This document shows positions 34,916 through 43,803 of a stretch of DNA of 64,000 bases, one piece after another (the stretch's first letter is position 1; every line of letters begins with the position of its first letter). The notes under the pieces are model-generated. The model had not been told where the DNA came from. It did no database searches and saw nothing but the letters and a program-made list of their open reading frames with translations. The DNA is from Armatimonadota bacterium (GTDB taxonomy: Bacteria > Sysuimicrobiota > Sysuimicrobiia > Sysuimicrobiales > Sysuimicrobiaceae). A program made the translations under genes and the position numbers. The stretch covers positions 1 to 64,000 of the forward strand of contig JANXCW010000011.1 in the NCBI GenBank assembly GCA_025059775.1. The letters run 5' to 3'.

Positions 34916-35389
34916 CTAACCCTCGGCCTTCGGGAGCGCGCGCAGCAGATTGGCCATCTCCAGGGCGGCTAGGGCCGCGTCCCGGCCGCGGTTCCCGGCC
35001 TTGGTGCCCGCCCGCTCCAGGGCCTGCTCCAGGGTATCCGTGGTGAGAATCCCGTAGATCACGGGCACGCCGGTGCTGAGCGCTGCCTGGGCCACGCCCG
35101 CGGCGCTTTGGCCCGCCACGTACTCGAAGTGCGGGGTTGCCCCCCGGATCACGGCCCCGAGGCAGACCACCGCGTGGTACCGGCCGCTTCGGGCGAGGTA
35201 CAGGGCCGCAAGCGGAATCTCAAACGCCCCCGGGACCCAGGCCACGTCCACCTCCTCTACCCCGTGCCGGCGGAGGGTGTCCAGCGCTCCAGCGAGGAGC
35301 AGGCGGGTGACGGCCTCGTTGAATCGGCTCACCACCACACCCACCCGCACGCCTCGCCCGTCCAGGTGTCCCTCAAACGTCTGTCCCAA
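34916..35389 (-). CDS. ribH: 6,7-dimethyl-8-ribityllumazine synthase
   Basis: The 157-residue product has the lumazine synthase hallmarks [56 protein letters not shown] with catalytic His, and [20 protein letters not shown]. It condenses DHBP with the ribityl pyrimidine and assembles into an icosahedral or pentameric shell. Its start overlaps the end of ribBA by 17 bases. Confidence 0.97.
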   Translation of the reverse strand: MGQTFEGHLDGRGVRVGVVVSRFNEAVTRLLLAGALDTLRRHGVEEVDVAWVPGAFEIPLAALYLARSGRYHAVVCLGAVIRGATPHFEYVAGQSAAGVAQAALSTGVPVIYGILTTDTLEQALERAGTKAGNRGRDAALAALEMANLLRALPKAEG

Positions 35390-36605
35390 GGAGCTCCTCC
35401 ACGCCCTCCAGCAGGTGGCCCAGCCGGGTTTGCTTGACGCGCAGGTACGGGAGGTTCTCCGGGCGCACGCCCGCTACTAGCGGCACGCGTTCCGCCACCT
35501 CGACCCCGCCCCGCTGCACCGCCTCCACTTTCGCGGGGTTGTTGGTCAGAAGCCGCACGCGCCGGATGCCCAGCAGCCGCAGGATCTGGGCTCCCACCAG
35601 GTGGTCCCGGGCATCTGGTGGGAAGCCCAGGGCCAGGTTCGCTTCCACGGTGTCGTGCCCCAGATCCTGCAACGCGTAGGCCCGCACCTTGTTCCGCAGG
35701 CCGATCCCCCGACCCTCCTGCCGGAGGTACACCACCACGCCCCGGCGGGCGGCGACGACGCGCTCCAGGGCGGTTGCCAGCTGCGCGCCGCAGTCGCACC
35801 GCCAGGACCCGAACACGTCCCCCGTGGTGCACTCGGAGTGCAGTCGCACGAGCACCGGTTCCGGACCGCAGACCTCTCCCAGCACCAGGGCGAGGTGCGT
35901 CTGGTCTGTATACCGGTGGGCGAAGGCCACCAGGCGCCAGATCACCCCATACGCGGGCAGGGAGGTCTCCGCCACGGGCTCCACCACGCACTCCCGCTCC
36001 AGCCGCCACCGCACCAGATCCGCCACCCGCAGCAGCCTCAATCCGTGGCGCGTGCAGAGCTCCAGGAGGTCGGGCGTACGCGCCATGCGGCCGTCCGGGG
36101 CCAGGATCTCGCAGATGGCGGCCACGGGCGGTAGCCCCGCAAGCCGCACCAGCTCCACCGCGGCCTCCGTATGTCCGGGGCGCTCCAGGACCCCACCCTC
36201 CCTGGCCACGAGGGGAAACACGTGGCCGGGTCGATCCAGGTCTTCCGGGCGGGTGGCGGGGTCCGCCAGGACCCGTAGGGTGGTGGCTCGGTCGTAGGCG
36301 GAGATCCCCGTGGTGACCCCCCGGCGGGCGCTCACGGAGACCGTGAAGGCGGTGCCGAACTTGCTGGTGTTCTCGGCGGTCATGGGCGTGAGGTGGAGGG
36401 CCCGGGCCCGCTCCCGGGTGAGGGGCGCACACAGCAATCCTCGGCCTTCCCGCAGCATGAAGTTCACGGCCTGCGGGGTGGCGTGGGAGGCGGCGAGCAC
36501 CAAATCCCCCTCGTTTTCCCGGTCCTCGTCGTCCACCATCACCACGAGTTCTCCCCGCCTGATGCGCTCCGCGGCCTCCTCCACCGAGATCCAGGGTGCG
36601 GTCAT
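35373..36605 (-). CDS. ribBA: Bifunctional DHBP synthase / GTP cyclohydrolase II
   Basis: This 410-residue protein has two enzymes. The N-terminal RibB makes 3,4-dihydroxy-2-butanone 4-phosphate ([51 protein letters not shown]). The C-terminal RibA opens GTP, with zinc-site Cys in [21 protein letters not shown] and [21 protein letters not shown]. Both active sites look complete. It overlaps ribE by 4 bases and ribH by 17. Confidence 0.97.
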   Translation of the reverse strand: MTAPWISVEEAAERIRRGELVVMVDDEDRENEGDLVLAASHATPQAVNFMLREGRGLLCAPLTRERARALHLTPMTAENTSKFGTAFTVSVSARRGVTTGISAYDRATTLRVLADPATRPEDLDRPGHVFPLVAREGGVLERPGHTEAAVELVRLAGLPPVAAICEILAPDGRMARTPDLLELCTRHGLRLLRVADLVRWRLERECVVEPVAETSLPAYGVIWRLVAFAHRYTDQTHLALVLGEVCGPEPVLVRLHSECTTGDVFGSWRCDCGAQLATALERVVAARRGVVVYLRQEGRGIGLRNKVRAYALQDLGHDTVEANLALGFPPDARDHLVGAQILRLLGIRRVRLLTNNPAKVEAVQRGGVEVAERVPLVAGVRPENLPYLRVKQTRLGHLLEGVEELLGTDV

Positions 36606-37192
36606 GCCGTCTTCCTCCACCCGCTCACCAGCCGTTCCACGTACTTGGCCAGGATATCTGCCTCCAGATTCACGGGATCCCCGGGGCGACGCTCTCCCAG
36701 GGTGGTGTGACGCAGGGTGTACGGGATGAGGCACACGGAGAAGCGCTCCCCTTCCACCCCCGCCACCGTGAGGCTCACCCCGTCCACCGCCACGGATCCC
36801 CGAGGCACTAGATAACGGACCACCTCCGGCGGGGCGCTGATCTCCATCCACGCGAATTCCCCATCCGGCCTTAGGGCCACCACCCGTCCCACCCCGTCCA
36901 CGTGTCCCTGCACGAAGTGCCCACCCACTCTTCCCGCGGCCGGCACAGGCCGCTCCAGGTTCACCCGGTCTCCAGGCAGCCGCAGGCCCAAGGCGGTGCG
37001 GTGCAGGGTGGCGGGGCTCAGATCTGCGGCGAACTCCGCGTGCCGGAGGGCCACCACCGTGAGGCACACCCCGTCCACCGCGATGCTGGAGCCCACCCCG
37101 AGGTCTTCGGTGATCCGCTCTGTCCGGATCCACAGGCGGTTTTCCGCCCGTTCCGTAATGCGGCCTACCTCCTCCACGATCCCCGTGAACAT
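36602..37192 (-). CDS. ribE: Riboflavin synthase alpha chain
   Basis: The 196-residue product has two tandem lumazine-binding domains, starting MFTGIVEEVGRI. Repeat motifs are GSSIAVDGVCLTVV and GSVAVDGVSLTVAG, with GHFVQGHVDGVG between them. It dismutates lumazine to riboflavin. The ATG overlaps the last base of the ribD stop (TGATG) and its end overlaps ribBA, showing tight operon packing. Confidence 0.97.
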   Translation of the reverse strand: MFTGIVEEVGRITERAENRLWIRTERITEDLGVGSSIAVDGVCLTVVALRHAEFAADLSPATLHRTALGLRLPGDRVNLERPVPAAGRVGGHFVQGHVDGVGRVVALRPDGEFAWMEISAPPEVVRYLVPRGSVAVDGVSLTVAGVEGERFSVCLIPYTLRHTTLGERRPGDPVNLEADILAKYVERLVSGWRKTA

Positions 37193-38328
37193 CACCGCAC
37201 CCGCTGCAGCCCTGCGACTTCCGCCCGCACGGGAAGGGCTCCGCGGAGCTCTCCTTCTACACACAGATCGGATCCCACGGTCCGTACGGTGAGGTTTTGA
37301 ACCGGCAGCGCCTGCGCGATCTCCGCCACCCCGAGTCCTCCAACCGGGCCGGGAGCCGCATGCCCGCCTACCAGGAGGGGCGCGATGAAGGCCACGATGC
37401 GGTCTGCCAGTCCAGCTTCCAGCACCGCGGCAACCAGGGTGCTGCCCCCCTCCACCAGCACGCTCAGCACCCCTCGCTCCCCGAGCCGCCGGAAGAGGTC
37501 CCGCAGCGAGACCCGTCCAGCCTCTTCCGTGCACACCCACACCTCCGCTCCGGCCCGCCGGAGGACGTTTAGGCGCTCGGGATGCGCTGAGCGGGTCGTG
37601 GCGACAACCACCGGGGAACTTCCCTCCCGGAGCATGCGGGCATCGGACATCATGCGCAGGCGACTGTCGGCCACCACCCGCAGGGGATCCCGACCCCCGG
37701 GGATTCGGCACGTGAGGGCGGGATCGTCGTACAGCACGGTTCCAATGCCCACCAGCACCGCGTCGTGCACATCGCGCAGGCGGTGGGCTTCCTCTCGGGC
37801 CTGCGGGCCGGTGATCCAGCGGGAGGAGCCCGTGCGGGTGGCGATGCGGCCGTCCAAGGACATGGCCCACTTCACGGTCACGAGCGGAAGCCCCGTGGTG
37901 CGGTGCTTGAGGTACGGGGCGTTGAGCCGGCGGGCCTCCTCCTCCAGCACGCCCACCTCCACTTCCAAGCCGGCCGCGCGCAGTCGCGAAATGCCTTTCC
38001 CCCGCACCCGGGGATCCGGATCCTCGTGGGCCACCACCACCCGCGCGATGCCCGTGGCCAGGATGGCCTCCGTGCAGGGAGGGGTCCGGCCGTGGTGGTC
38101 GCAGGGCTCCAGATTCACGTACAGGGTGGCTCCCCGGGCGAGGGGGCCTGCGGCTCGGAGGGCCACCACCTCCGCATGCGGCTCTCCCGGTGCGGCGTGG
38201 TGCCCGCAGCCCACCTCCTGCCCCTCTCGGACCACCACCGCGCCCACAAGGGGATTCGGGCTTGTGCGGCCCTCCGCGGAGCGGGCCAGCGCAAGAGCTC
38301 GTCGCATCCAGTGGGCATCGTCCAACAT
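37192..38328 (-). CDS. ribD: Bifunctional riboflavin deaminase/reductase
   Basis: This 378-residue protein has an N-terminal deaminase domain, with zinc ligands in GEPHAEVVAL and NLEPCDHHGRTPPCTEAI and TSPNPLVGAVVV at the start. The C-terminal reductase domain has VTVKWAMSLDGRIATRTGSSRWITG, RDPLRVVADS and SVLVEGGSTLVAAVL. It catalyses steps 2 and 3 of riboflavin synthesis. It is the first gene after the FMN riboswitch. Confidence 0.96.
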   Translation of the reverse strand: MLDDAHWMRRALALARSAEGRTSPNPLVGAVVVREGQEVGCGHHAAPGEPHAEVVALRAAGPLARGATLYVNLEPCDHHGRTPPCTEAILATGIARVVVAHEDPDPRVRGKGISRLRAAGLEVEVGVLEEEARRLNAPYLKHRTTGLPLVTVKWAMSLDGRIATRTGSSRWITGPQAREEAHRLRDVHDAVLVGIGTVLYDDPALTCRIPGGRDPLRVVADSRLRMMSDARMLREGSSPVVVATTRSAHPERLNVLRRAGAEVWVCTEEAGRVSLRDLFRRLGERGVLSVLVEGGSTLVAAVLEAGLADRIVAFIAPLLVGGHAAPGPVGGLGVAEIAQALPVQNLTVRTVGSDLCVEGELRGALPVRAEVAGLQRVR

Positions 38329-38331
38329 AAA

Positions 38332-38357
38332 CGCCCGAAGGAGTGGACCTCCGGGCG
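38332..38357 (-). promoter_or_regulatory. Hairpin covering the ribD translation start region
   Basis: On the minus strand CGCCCG (38357-38352) pairs with CGGGCG (38337-38332), leaving GAGGTCCACTCCTT inside the loop region, where GGAG and CTCC can extend the stem. The element ends 3 bases before the ribD ATG and contains the only GGAGG-like ribosome site. It is a candidate translational expression platform for the FMN riboswitch. Confidence 0.5.
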
Positions 38358-38402
38358 CAGGGGGAACCGGCAGGAAAACAGCAGAATCCCGGTTTTGCCC
38401 GA

Positions 38403-38574
38403 CCTTCTCCCATCCGGACTGTACCGTCGGCCCCGGACTCACCGCCCCTGCGGCTCACCGGCGTCCACCGCGCCTCAGACCGTGCACGGGTCGCGGGCTT
38501 ACGTCCCTCTGGACGCTCACCGCCGGTCGGGAATCGCCGGCACTGCGGCCGGCTCACCCTGCCCCGAAGGTCGC
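38403..38574 (-). promoter_or_regulatory. FMN riboswitch (RFN element)
   Basis: On the minus strand the conserved RFN blocks appear in order: CTTCGGGGCAGGGTGA, ATTCCCGACCGGCGGTGA, GTCCAGAGGGACGTAAGCCC, GCCGGTGAGC, GTCCGGGGCCGACGGTACAG and TCCGGATGGGAGAAGG. FMN binding lowers expression of the downstream rib operon. The P2 arm carries an inserted GC-rich hairpin (GCCGGCCGCAGTGCCGGC) between the usual blocks. About 75 bases separate it from ribD, with no T-tract terminator, favouring translational control. Confidence 0.95.
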
Positions 38575-38590
38575 ATCTCGGTTTACTGCT

Positions 38591-38620
38591 ACTGTACTGC
38601 TGCTCTGGGGCTCCCTGCAA
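38591..38620 (-). promoter_or_regulatory. Candidate promoter of the rib operon
   Basis: On the minus strand TTGCAG (-35, 38620-38615) and TACAGT (-10, 38596-38591) are separated by 18 bases, placing the start site just upstream of the RFN element. It is divergent from the candidate promoter of the aromatic cluster. Confidence 0.5.
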
Positions 38621-38701
38621 GGGGATTCTGGCAACATCCCGCTGGGGCCTGGGGAGATCCATCCCATGCGCGGCTCCGGGCGGTGGCCGCGCCGGCTTTG
38701 C

Positions 38702-38730
38702 TTGACTTTTGTGCACCCTCCTGCTTCCAT
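38702..38730 (+). promoter_or_regulatory. Candidate promoter of the aromatic cluster
   Basis: TTGACT (38702-38707) and TTCCAT (38725-38730) are separated by 17 bases, about 60 bases upstream of the dioxygenase start. The -35 is good and the -10 weak, as expected for a regulated promoter. Confidence 0.4.
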
Positions 38731-38792
38731 GGGGGAAGGGGCGGGAGGGGAGCCCCACATCGGCAAGGATTCTCCCGGGTAAGGAGCCACGC

Positions 38793-39731
38793 ATGATCGT
38801 CCGGATCGCCCACGTGGAGCTGCGGGTGACGGATCTGGAGCTGGCCCGGCGTTTTTACGTGGAGGTCTTGGGTTTTTCAGAAGCGCTGCGGACCGGGGAC
38901 GGCCTCCATCTGCGAGCATCGGAGGAATTCGATCTATGGTCGCTCCGGCTGACTCCGGCATCCGCTCCGGGTCTTGGCCATTGTGCGTTCCGGGTTTCCG
39001 CTCCTGCGTACCTGGACGAGCTCGAAACGCTCCACAGATCCCTGGGCTTGCCGGCTCGCCGGGTGCCCGCGGGGCAGGAGCCCGGGCAGGGGGAGGCGTT
39101 GCGGGTCCTTACCCCGGAGGGGTATCCCGTAGAGTTCGTGCACGGGATGGAGGAGATCCCCCTGTACGATGCCCGGGGTAGGCCGCGGCTCCCGACCCGG
39201 CACCTCGACTACCCGCCGGGCTCCCGTCCCCTCCGCATTGACCACATCCACCTGCGGACCACGGATCCGGGAGCGCATCTCTCCTACTGGGAGCAGACCC
39301 TGGGGTTCCGGGCCTTCGCCTATGTGGTCTCCGGGGAGCGGATTCGGAGCGCCTTCCTGCGCCGGCGGCCCGCAACCCACGACGTGGCCCTGGCCACCGG
39401 GAATGGCACCGGTCTCCATCATGTGGCCTACTACGTTGCCGACTGGAACGACTTGGCGTACTTCGCCAATCGCCTCAGCCGGTTTGGCATGTCGGAGCAG
39501 ATTGAACTGGGCCCCACCAGACACAATTTAAGCAACGCCTTCTGCATGTACATCCGGGACCCCAGCGGGAACCGCCTGGAGCTGTTCAGCGGGGATTATC
39601 AGCGCGATCTGGACCGGGAGCCCATTCGGTGGGAAGAGGAGGATTACCGTTCTCGGGGATGGAACGCGTGGAACACGTACATGCCGGCATCGCTAGCGGA
39701 ATGTACGGATATACACGGCCCATGGCCTTAG
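38793..39731 (+). CDS. Extradiol ring-cleavage dioxygenase (3,4-dihydroxyphenylacetate 2,3-dioxygenase-like)
   Basis: The 312-residue product has two VOC domains. Metal ligands are H151 (RIDHIHLRTTD), H209/H210 (GLHHVAYYV) and E263 (NRLELFSGD). The C-terminal tail with WNAWNTY resembles HpaD-type enzymes. It would cleave a catechol meta to give a semialdehyde. The ATG at 38793 follows AAGGAG. It is 15 bases from the O-demethylase-like gene, suggesting that demethylation of a methoxylated aromatic feeds this ring cleavage. It differs clearly in sequence from the dioxygenase at 540. Confidence 0.88.
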   Translation: MIVRIAHVELRVTDLELARRFYVEVLGFSEALRTGDGLHLRASEEFDLWSLRLTPASAPGLGHCAFRVSAPAYLDELETLHRSLGLPARRVPAGQEPGQGEALRVLTPEGYPVEFVHGMEEIPLYDARGRPRLPTRHLDYPPGSRPLRIDHIHLRTTDPGAHLSYWEQTLGFRAFAYVVSGERIRSAFLRRRPATHDVALATGNGTGLHHVAYYVADWNDLAYFANRLSRFGMSEQIELGPTRHNLSNAFCMYIRDPSGNRLELFSGDYQRDLDREPIRWEEEDYRSRGWNAWNTYMPASLAECTDIHGPWP

Positions 39732-39746
39732 CGGGAGGCAGTAAGA

Positions 39747-41162
39747 ATGCACCAGGGAAGGAGGAGTCTGGAGGATCTCCTGCGGGAGAACGGCTATGAT
39801 GTGGTGTCCTTCCTGCGGAACAACAATCCCGCGGCGAGGGTGGGCTCCACCTTCGGTGAGTTCTCCCGGGTACCCGCACAGATCTCCGGGTGGTTTGAGG
39901 AGACCAGATCATGGCGCGGAACGGTCGCGCTGTTCGATCAATCGCACCACATGACGAACCTCTTTCTCAAGGGGCCAGATGCGCTGCACCTGCTCCGCAC
40001 GCTGGGAGTGAACACCTTCCGGAACTTTGTGCCGGGTCGGGCAAAGCAGTTCCTGGTCTGCAACCATGAAGGGTATGTGATCCGGGACGCGGTGCTGTTC
40101 TACCTGGAGGAGAACTCCTTCCTGCTCGTGGCAAGGCCTCCCGCCCTGAACTGGGTGCAGTACCATGCGGAGACGGGGGGCTACCGTGTGACGGTAGAGC
40201 GGGATGAGCGGAGTGCCTTCAACCCCTCCGGCCAGAGAAGACTGTATCGTTATCAGCTGCAAGGACCCCATGCTCCGGCGCTGCTGGAGAAGCTCCATGG
40301 AGGTCCCCTGCCGGAGATCCCCTTCTTCCATTTCGCAAGGATCCGGATTGGAAAGCAGAGCGCGTGGGCCCTGCACCACGGCATGGCGGGGGTCGCGGGA
40401 ATGGAGATCTTCGGCCCCTGGGAGGAGGCGGAGGAGGTGAAGGAGACCATCCGGGAGGCGGGAAGGGAGTTCGGATTACAGGAGGCGGGACACCGAGCCT
40501 ATCTGGTGAGCATCGTGGAAACCGGGTGGGTGCCCCTTCCGGTTCCGGCCATCTACACGGGGGACCGGTTGCGTCCGTACCGGGAGTGGCTGCCCGGGGA
40601 CAGCCTCGAGGCCACGGGAAGCCTGGGAGGGAGTTTGGACTCCTCGAGGATAGAGGACTATTACCTCACCCCTTGGGATCTGGGCTACGGGCACCTGGTG
40701 AAATTCGACCACGATTTCATCGGCAGGGAGGCCCTGATGGAGAAGGCAAAGGATCCCCGGCGCAGGAAGGTGACCCTGGTCTGGCATAAGGAGGACGTTC
40801 TTCAGAAGATCTTCAGGCCGCTCTTTGAGGGAGGACCGAGAGGGAGGTTCATCGACCTGCCGCTGGTGGGATATGCCACGTGGCACTACGACAAGGTGCT
40901 GAGCAGGGATGGAAGATGGATTGGAATCTCATCCTTTGGGGCATACAGCGCAAACGAGCACGCGGTGCTGACCGTAGGTGTGGTGGACCGGGAGTTCGCG
41001 GAGCCGGGGACGGAGGTGGTGGTGGTGTGGGGAGAGAGAAAGGCGGGGGATACGGAGGATCCGGAGGTCCCGGTGGAGATCCGGGCCACGGTAGGGCCGG
41101 TGCCGTTCTCGGAGGCCGCGAGGAGGTACCGGGCCTCCGTGGGAGCCCGCCCGGTATTGTAG
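39747..41162 (+). CDS. LigM/DesA-like tetrahydrofolate-dependent aromatic O-demethylase (GcvT fold)
   Basis: The product has 471 residues. It starts with a short N-terminal segment, then a GcvT/aminomethyltransferase fold. Segments closely resemble Sphingobium LigM: ALFDQSHHMTNLFLKG (candidate catalytic His 67/68), NWVQYHAETGGYRV, WALHHGMAGVAGMEIFGP, PAIYTGDRLRPYREWLP (Tyr270) and LVKFDHDFIGREAL. LigM and DesA move the methyl of vanillate or syringate to tetrahydrofolate, yielding a catechol. Context with an extradiol dioxygenase supports an aromatic role. Other GcvT-fold methyltransferases such as DmdA are possible but less similar. All motifs are intact. Confidence 0.8.
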   Translation: MHQGRRSLEDLLRENGYDVVSFLRNNNPAARVGSTFGEFSRVPAQISGWFEETRSWRGTVALFDQSHHMTNLFLKGPDALHLLRTLGVNTFRNFVPGRAKQFLVCNHEGYVIRDAVLFYLEENSFLLVARPPALNWVQYHAETGGYRVTVERDERSAFNPSGQRRLYRYQLQGPHAPALLEKLHGGPLPEIPFFHFARIRIGKQSAWALHHGMAGVAGMEIFGPWEEAEEVKETIREAGREFGLQEAGHRAYLVSIVETGWVPLPVPAIYTGDRLRPYREWLPGDSLEATGSLGGSLDSSRIEDYYLTPWDLGYGHLVKFDHDFIGREALMEKAKDPRRRKVTLVWHKEDVLQKIFRPLFEGGPRGRFIDLPLVGYATWHYDKVLSRDGRWIGISSFGAYSANEHAVLTVGVVDREFAEPGTEVVVVWGERKAGDTEDPEVPVEIRATVGPVPFSEAARRYRASVGARPVL

Positions 41163-41193
41163 GAGAGCCTACAGGGGAAGGGGGCGTGCGGAG

Positions 41194-42732
41194 ATGTGGC
41201 AGAAGCCGGCGGCGGTAGGGATCGGTTTGTTGGTGGTGTGCCTGGTGGGGCTCGTGGGTCCGAGGGGAACGGCGGCGGGTCCTGCTGCGGAAATCCCACG
41301 AGGGGGTACGCTCCGGCTGGGGGATGAGCTCCCGGAAGGGCTGTTCGGAATCCCCTGGAGGAGGGCACCGAGGAGCACGGTGCCCGCGGTGCCGGCCTTC
41401 GAGACACCGCTCTGGGTGGACGTACGGGGAAGAGCCCATCCCCATCTCGCGGAGCGGTGGAGCATCGGACCGGATCGCAGATCCGTCACCCTCGTGCTTC
41501 GGAGAGGCGTCCGATTCCACGACGGGACCCTGCTGAATGCGCAAGCGCTTCAGTGGAATCTGCAGAAACAGATAGAGACCCGGCGGGCACCGGACATCGT
41601 GAAGGCCGTGGAGGCCCGCGGCCCCTTCGAGGTGGTCGTCCACCTGGAGCGGTGGGCCAACGGCTTGCTGTTGTGGGTGGGGGGATTGGGGGCAACGGAC
41701 GTGGTATCGCCCAGCTACGTCCTGAGGGTCGGAGAGGATCAGGCGGACGAGCGACCCGTGGGGACCGGCCCATTTCGGGTAACCCGGTATGACCCCAAGG
41801 CCTTTGCGGAATATGTGCGGTTTGAACGGTATTGGGATCCAGGCAAGCCCTATCTGGACCGTCTGGAGCTGCGGTTCTTCGCGGACATGCAGACCATGAA
41901 GGCGGCCCTGCTCGCACGCCAGTTGGATGTGGGAGGATTCAACGATCCCGCGGTCATCGCGGAGCTGCGGCGGAGCCGGGAACTGCGAGAGATCTCCGGG
42001 CTGCACACGCTCAACTGGGCGCTGTGGCCGGACAGTGCCAACGCGGACTCGCCCCTGGCGGATCGGAGGGTGCGGGAAGCGGTTTCCCTGGCCGTGGACC
42101 GGAACGCGCTCGCGATGGGAGTGGGGTATGGGGTCTTCCGGCCTTGGGCCCAGATCGCGCACCCGGGGCACTCGGCGGCATTGGAGGCCGGTGCGCCGAT
42201 CCGGTTTGATCCGGACCGGGCCCGGCGGCTGCTGGCGGAGGCGGGATACGGGAGCGGGTTCCGGACGAGGATCATCTCGGAAGCGGTCTCCCGGGACATC
42301 GCGGTGGCTGTACAGGGGTACCTGCGGGGCGTAGGGATCGAGGCAGAGGTGGAGATCGTGGACAGGGCGCGGATGGCGGACTATCAGCGCAGGGGATGGA
42401 GGGGGTTCATCCTGCATCCCATGCCGTACGTTCCGAACTTTAATAGCTGGCTGGAATTCTTCTTCATCCGGCACCCCCTGGGGCAGGTCAGCTTGAAGCG
42501 GCCGGAGCGGCTCATGGAGCTGTGGGAAGCTTCGAGGGCCACCGTCAACGAGGACCGGAATGTTACGCGGCAGCTACACCGGTACCTGTTGGAGGAGATC
42601 ATGGTGATTCCCCTGCTCACCGGACCGCAGAAGGTCTATTTCGCCTGGCCGTATGTGCGGAACACGTACCTCCTACAGGGGGCTACCTGGCCGAGGTGGA
42701 AGCCCGCGGAGGCCTGGATTGCTCGGCAGTAA
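41194..42732 (+). CDS. ABC transporter solute-binding protein, family 5 (DppA/OppA type)
   Basis: This 512-residue exported protein has an N-terminal signal sequence (hydrophobic core about 8-26). Family 5 landmarks are the start GGTLRLGDELPEG, HPHLAERWSIGPDRRSVTLVLRRGVRFHDG, RPVGTGPFRVTRY and SPLADRRVREAVSLAVDR. No lipobox Cys follows the signal, so it may be soluble outside the membrane. No permease or ATPase gene is nearby, so it is an orphan receptor. Lying 31 bases after the O-demethylase gene, it may bind an aromatic ligand or peptide for a transporter encoded elsewhere. Confidence 0.87.
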   Translation: MWQKPAAVGIGLLVVCLVGLVGPRGTAAGPAAEIPRGGTLRLGDELPEGLFGIPWRRAPRSTVPAVPAFETPLWVDVRGRAHPHLAERWSIGPDRRSVTLVLRRGVRFHDGTLLNAQALQWNLQKQIETRRAPDIVKAVEARGPFEVVVHLERWANGLLLWVGGLGATDVVSPSYVLRVGEDQADERPVGTGPFRVTRYDPKAFAEYVRFERYWDPGKPYLDRLELRFFADMQTMKAALLARQLDVGGFNDPAVIAELRRSRELREISGLHTLNWALWPDSANADSPLADRRVREAVSLAVDRNALAMGVGYGVFRPWAQIAHPGHSAALEAGAPIRFDPDRARRLLAEAGYGSGFRTRIISEAVSRDIAVAVQGYLRGVGIEAEVEIVDRARMADYQRRGWRGFILHPMPYVPNFNSWLEFFFIRHPLGQVSLKRPERLMELWEASRATVNEDRNVTRQLHRYLLEEIMVIPLLTGPQKVYFAWPYVRNTYLLQGATWPRWKPAEAWIARQ

Positions 42733-42763
42733 GGCCGGGGGCCGGAGGTCCGGGAAGCCACGG

Positions 42764-42793
42764 TTGACGGGGGGAGAGGCTTCCGGATAGGGT
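42764..42793 (+). promoter_or_regulatory. Candidate promoter of nadA-nadC
   Basis: TTGACG (42764-42769) and TAGGGT (42788-42793) are separated by 18 bases, just upstream of nadA. The start codon lies about 18 bases beyond, with GCGGAGGG as the ribosome site. Confidence 0.45.
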
Positions 42794-42811
42794 GGGGAGC
42801 GGAGGGAAACC

Positions 42812-43792
42812 GTGTCGGTGGCCGCGGTGAGGGACCGGGAGCTGGAAAGCGAGATCCGCGGGCTGGTGGAGGAGATCCAGCGGCTGCGGCGGGAGCGGAA
42901 TGCCGTGATCCTGGCGCACAACTACCAGATCCCGGAGATCCAGGACCTCGCGGACTTTGTGGGCGATTCCCTGGGGCTCGCGCAGGCCGCGGCCCGGACC
43001 ACCGCGGATGTGATCGTCTTCTGCGGGGTCCACTTCATGGCGGAGACGGCCGCCATCCTCTGCCCCGACAGGACCGTTCTGCTGCCGGATCTGGAGGCGG
43101 GCTGTTCGCTCGCGGCCACCATCACCGCAGAACAGGTGCGGGCCTGGAAGCGGGAGCATCCGGGAGCCGTGGTGGTGGCATACGTGAACACCAGCGCGGA
43201 GGTGAAGGCGGAGAGCGACTACTGCTGTACCTCCACCAATGCGGTCCGGGTGGTTTCCTCCATCCCCGAGGATCGGGAGATCCTATTCCTGCCGGATTTC
43301 TTCCTCGGCAGCTACGTGGCCCGGGTCACCGGCCGCCGGATGCACCTGTGGATGGGGGAGTGCCACGTGCACGCGGGGTTCCGACCGGAGGACGTGGCGG
43401 AGTTGCAGCAGGCCCACCCCGATGCGGAGCTTTTGATTCACCCTGAGTGCGGGTGCGTGAGCGCCTGCATGTACTTCCTGGCCTCCGGGCATCTCCCCCA
43501 GGACCGTACGCACATCCTCTCCACGGAGGGAATGGTCCGCCGGGCGCGGTCCAGTCCCGCCCAGACCTTCCTGGTGGCCACGGAGACGGGGATCCTGCAC
43601 CGCATGCGCAAGGAGGCGCCCGGGAAGACCTTCCTCCCCGTGCGGGAGGACGCCATCTGCCAGTACATGAAGAGGATCACCCTCGACAAGCTCCACCGGT
43701 CCCTCCGGGAGGGCATCTACGAGGTGCGGGTAGATCCGGAGATCGCGGCCCGGGCTCGGAGGGCCATCGAGCGGATGCTGGCCCTGAGCTGA
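42812..43792 (+). CDS. nadA: Quinolinate synthase
   Basis: This 326-residue [4Fe-4S] enzyme condenses iminoaspartate with dihydroxyacetone phosphate in NAD synthesis. Motifs are AVILAHNYQIPEIQDLADFVGDS, IVFCGVHFMAETAAIL (first cluster Cys), LEAGCSLA, YVNTSAEVKAESDYCCTSTNA, LPDFFLG, HPECGCVSAC (cluster Cys) and QYMKRITLDKL. All needed residues appear present. nadC follows after 11 bases. The usual partner nadB is absent from the window. Confidence 0.96.
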   Translation: MSVAAVRDRELESEIRGLVEEIQRLRRERNAVILAHNYQIPEIQDLADFVGDSLGLAQAAARTTADVIVFCGVHFMAETAAILCPDRTVLLPDLEAGCSLAATITAEQVRAWKREHPGAVVVAYVNTSAEVKAESDYCCTSTNAVRVVSSIPEDREILFLPDFFLGSYVARVTGRRMHLWMGECHVHAGFRPEDVAELQQAHPDAELLIHPECGCVSACMYFLASGHLPQDRTHILSTEGMVRRARSSPAQTFLVATETGILHRMRKEAPGKTFLPVREDAICQYMKRITLDKLHRSLREGIYEVRVDPEIAARARRAIERMLALS

Positions 43793-43803
43793 GGAGGCAG
43801 GGG

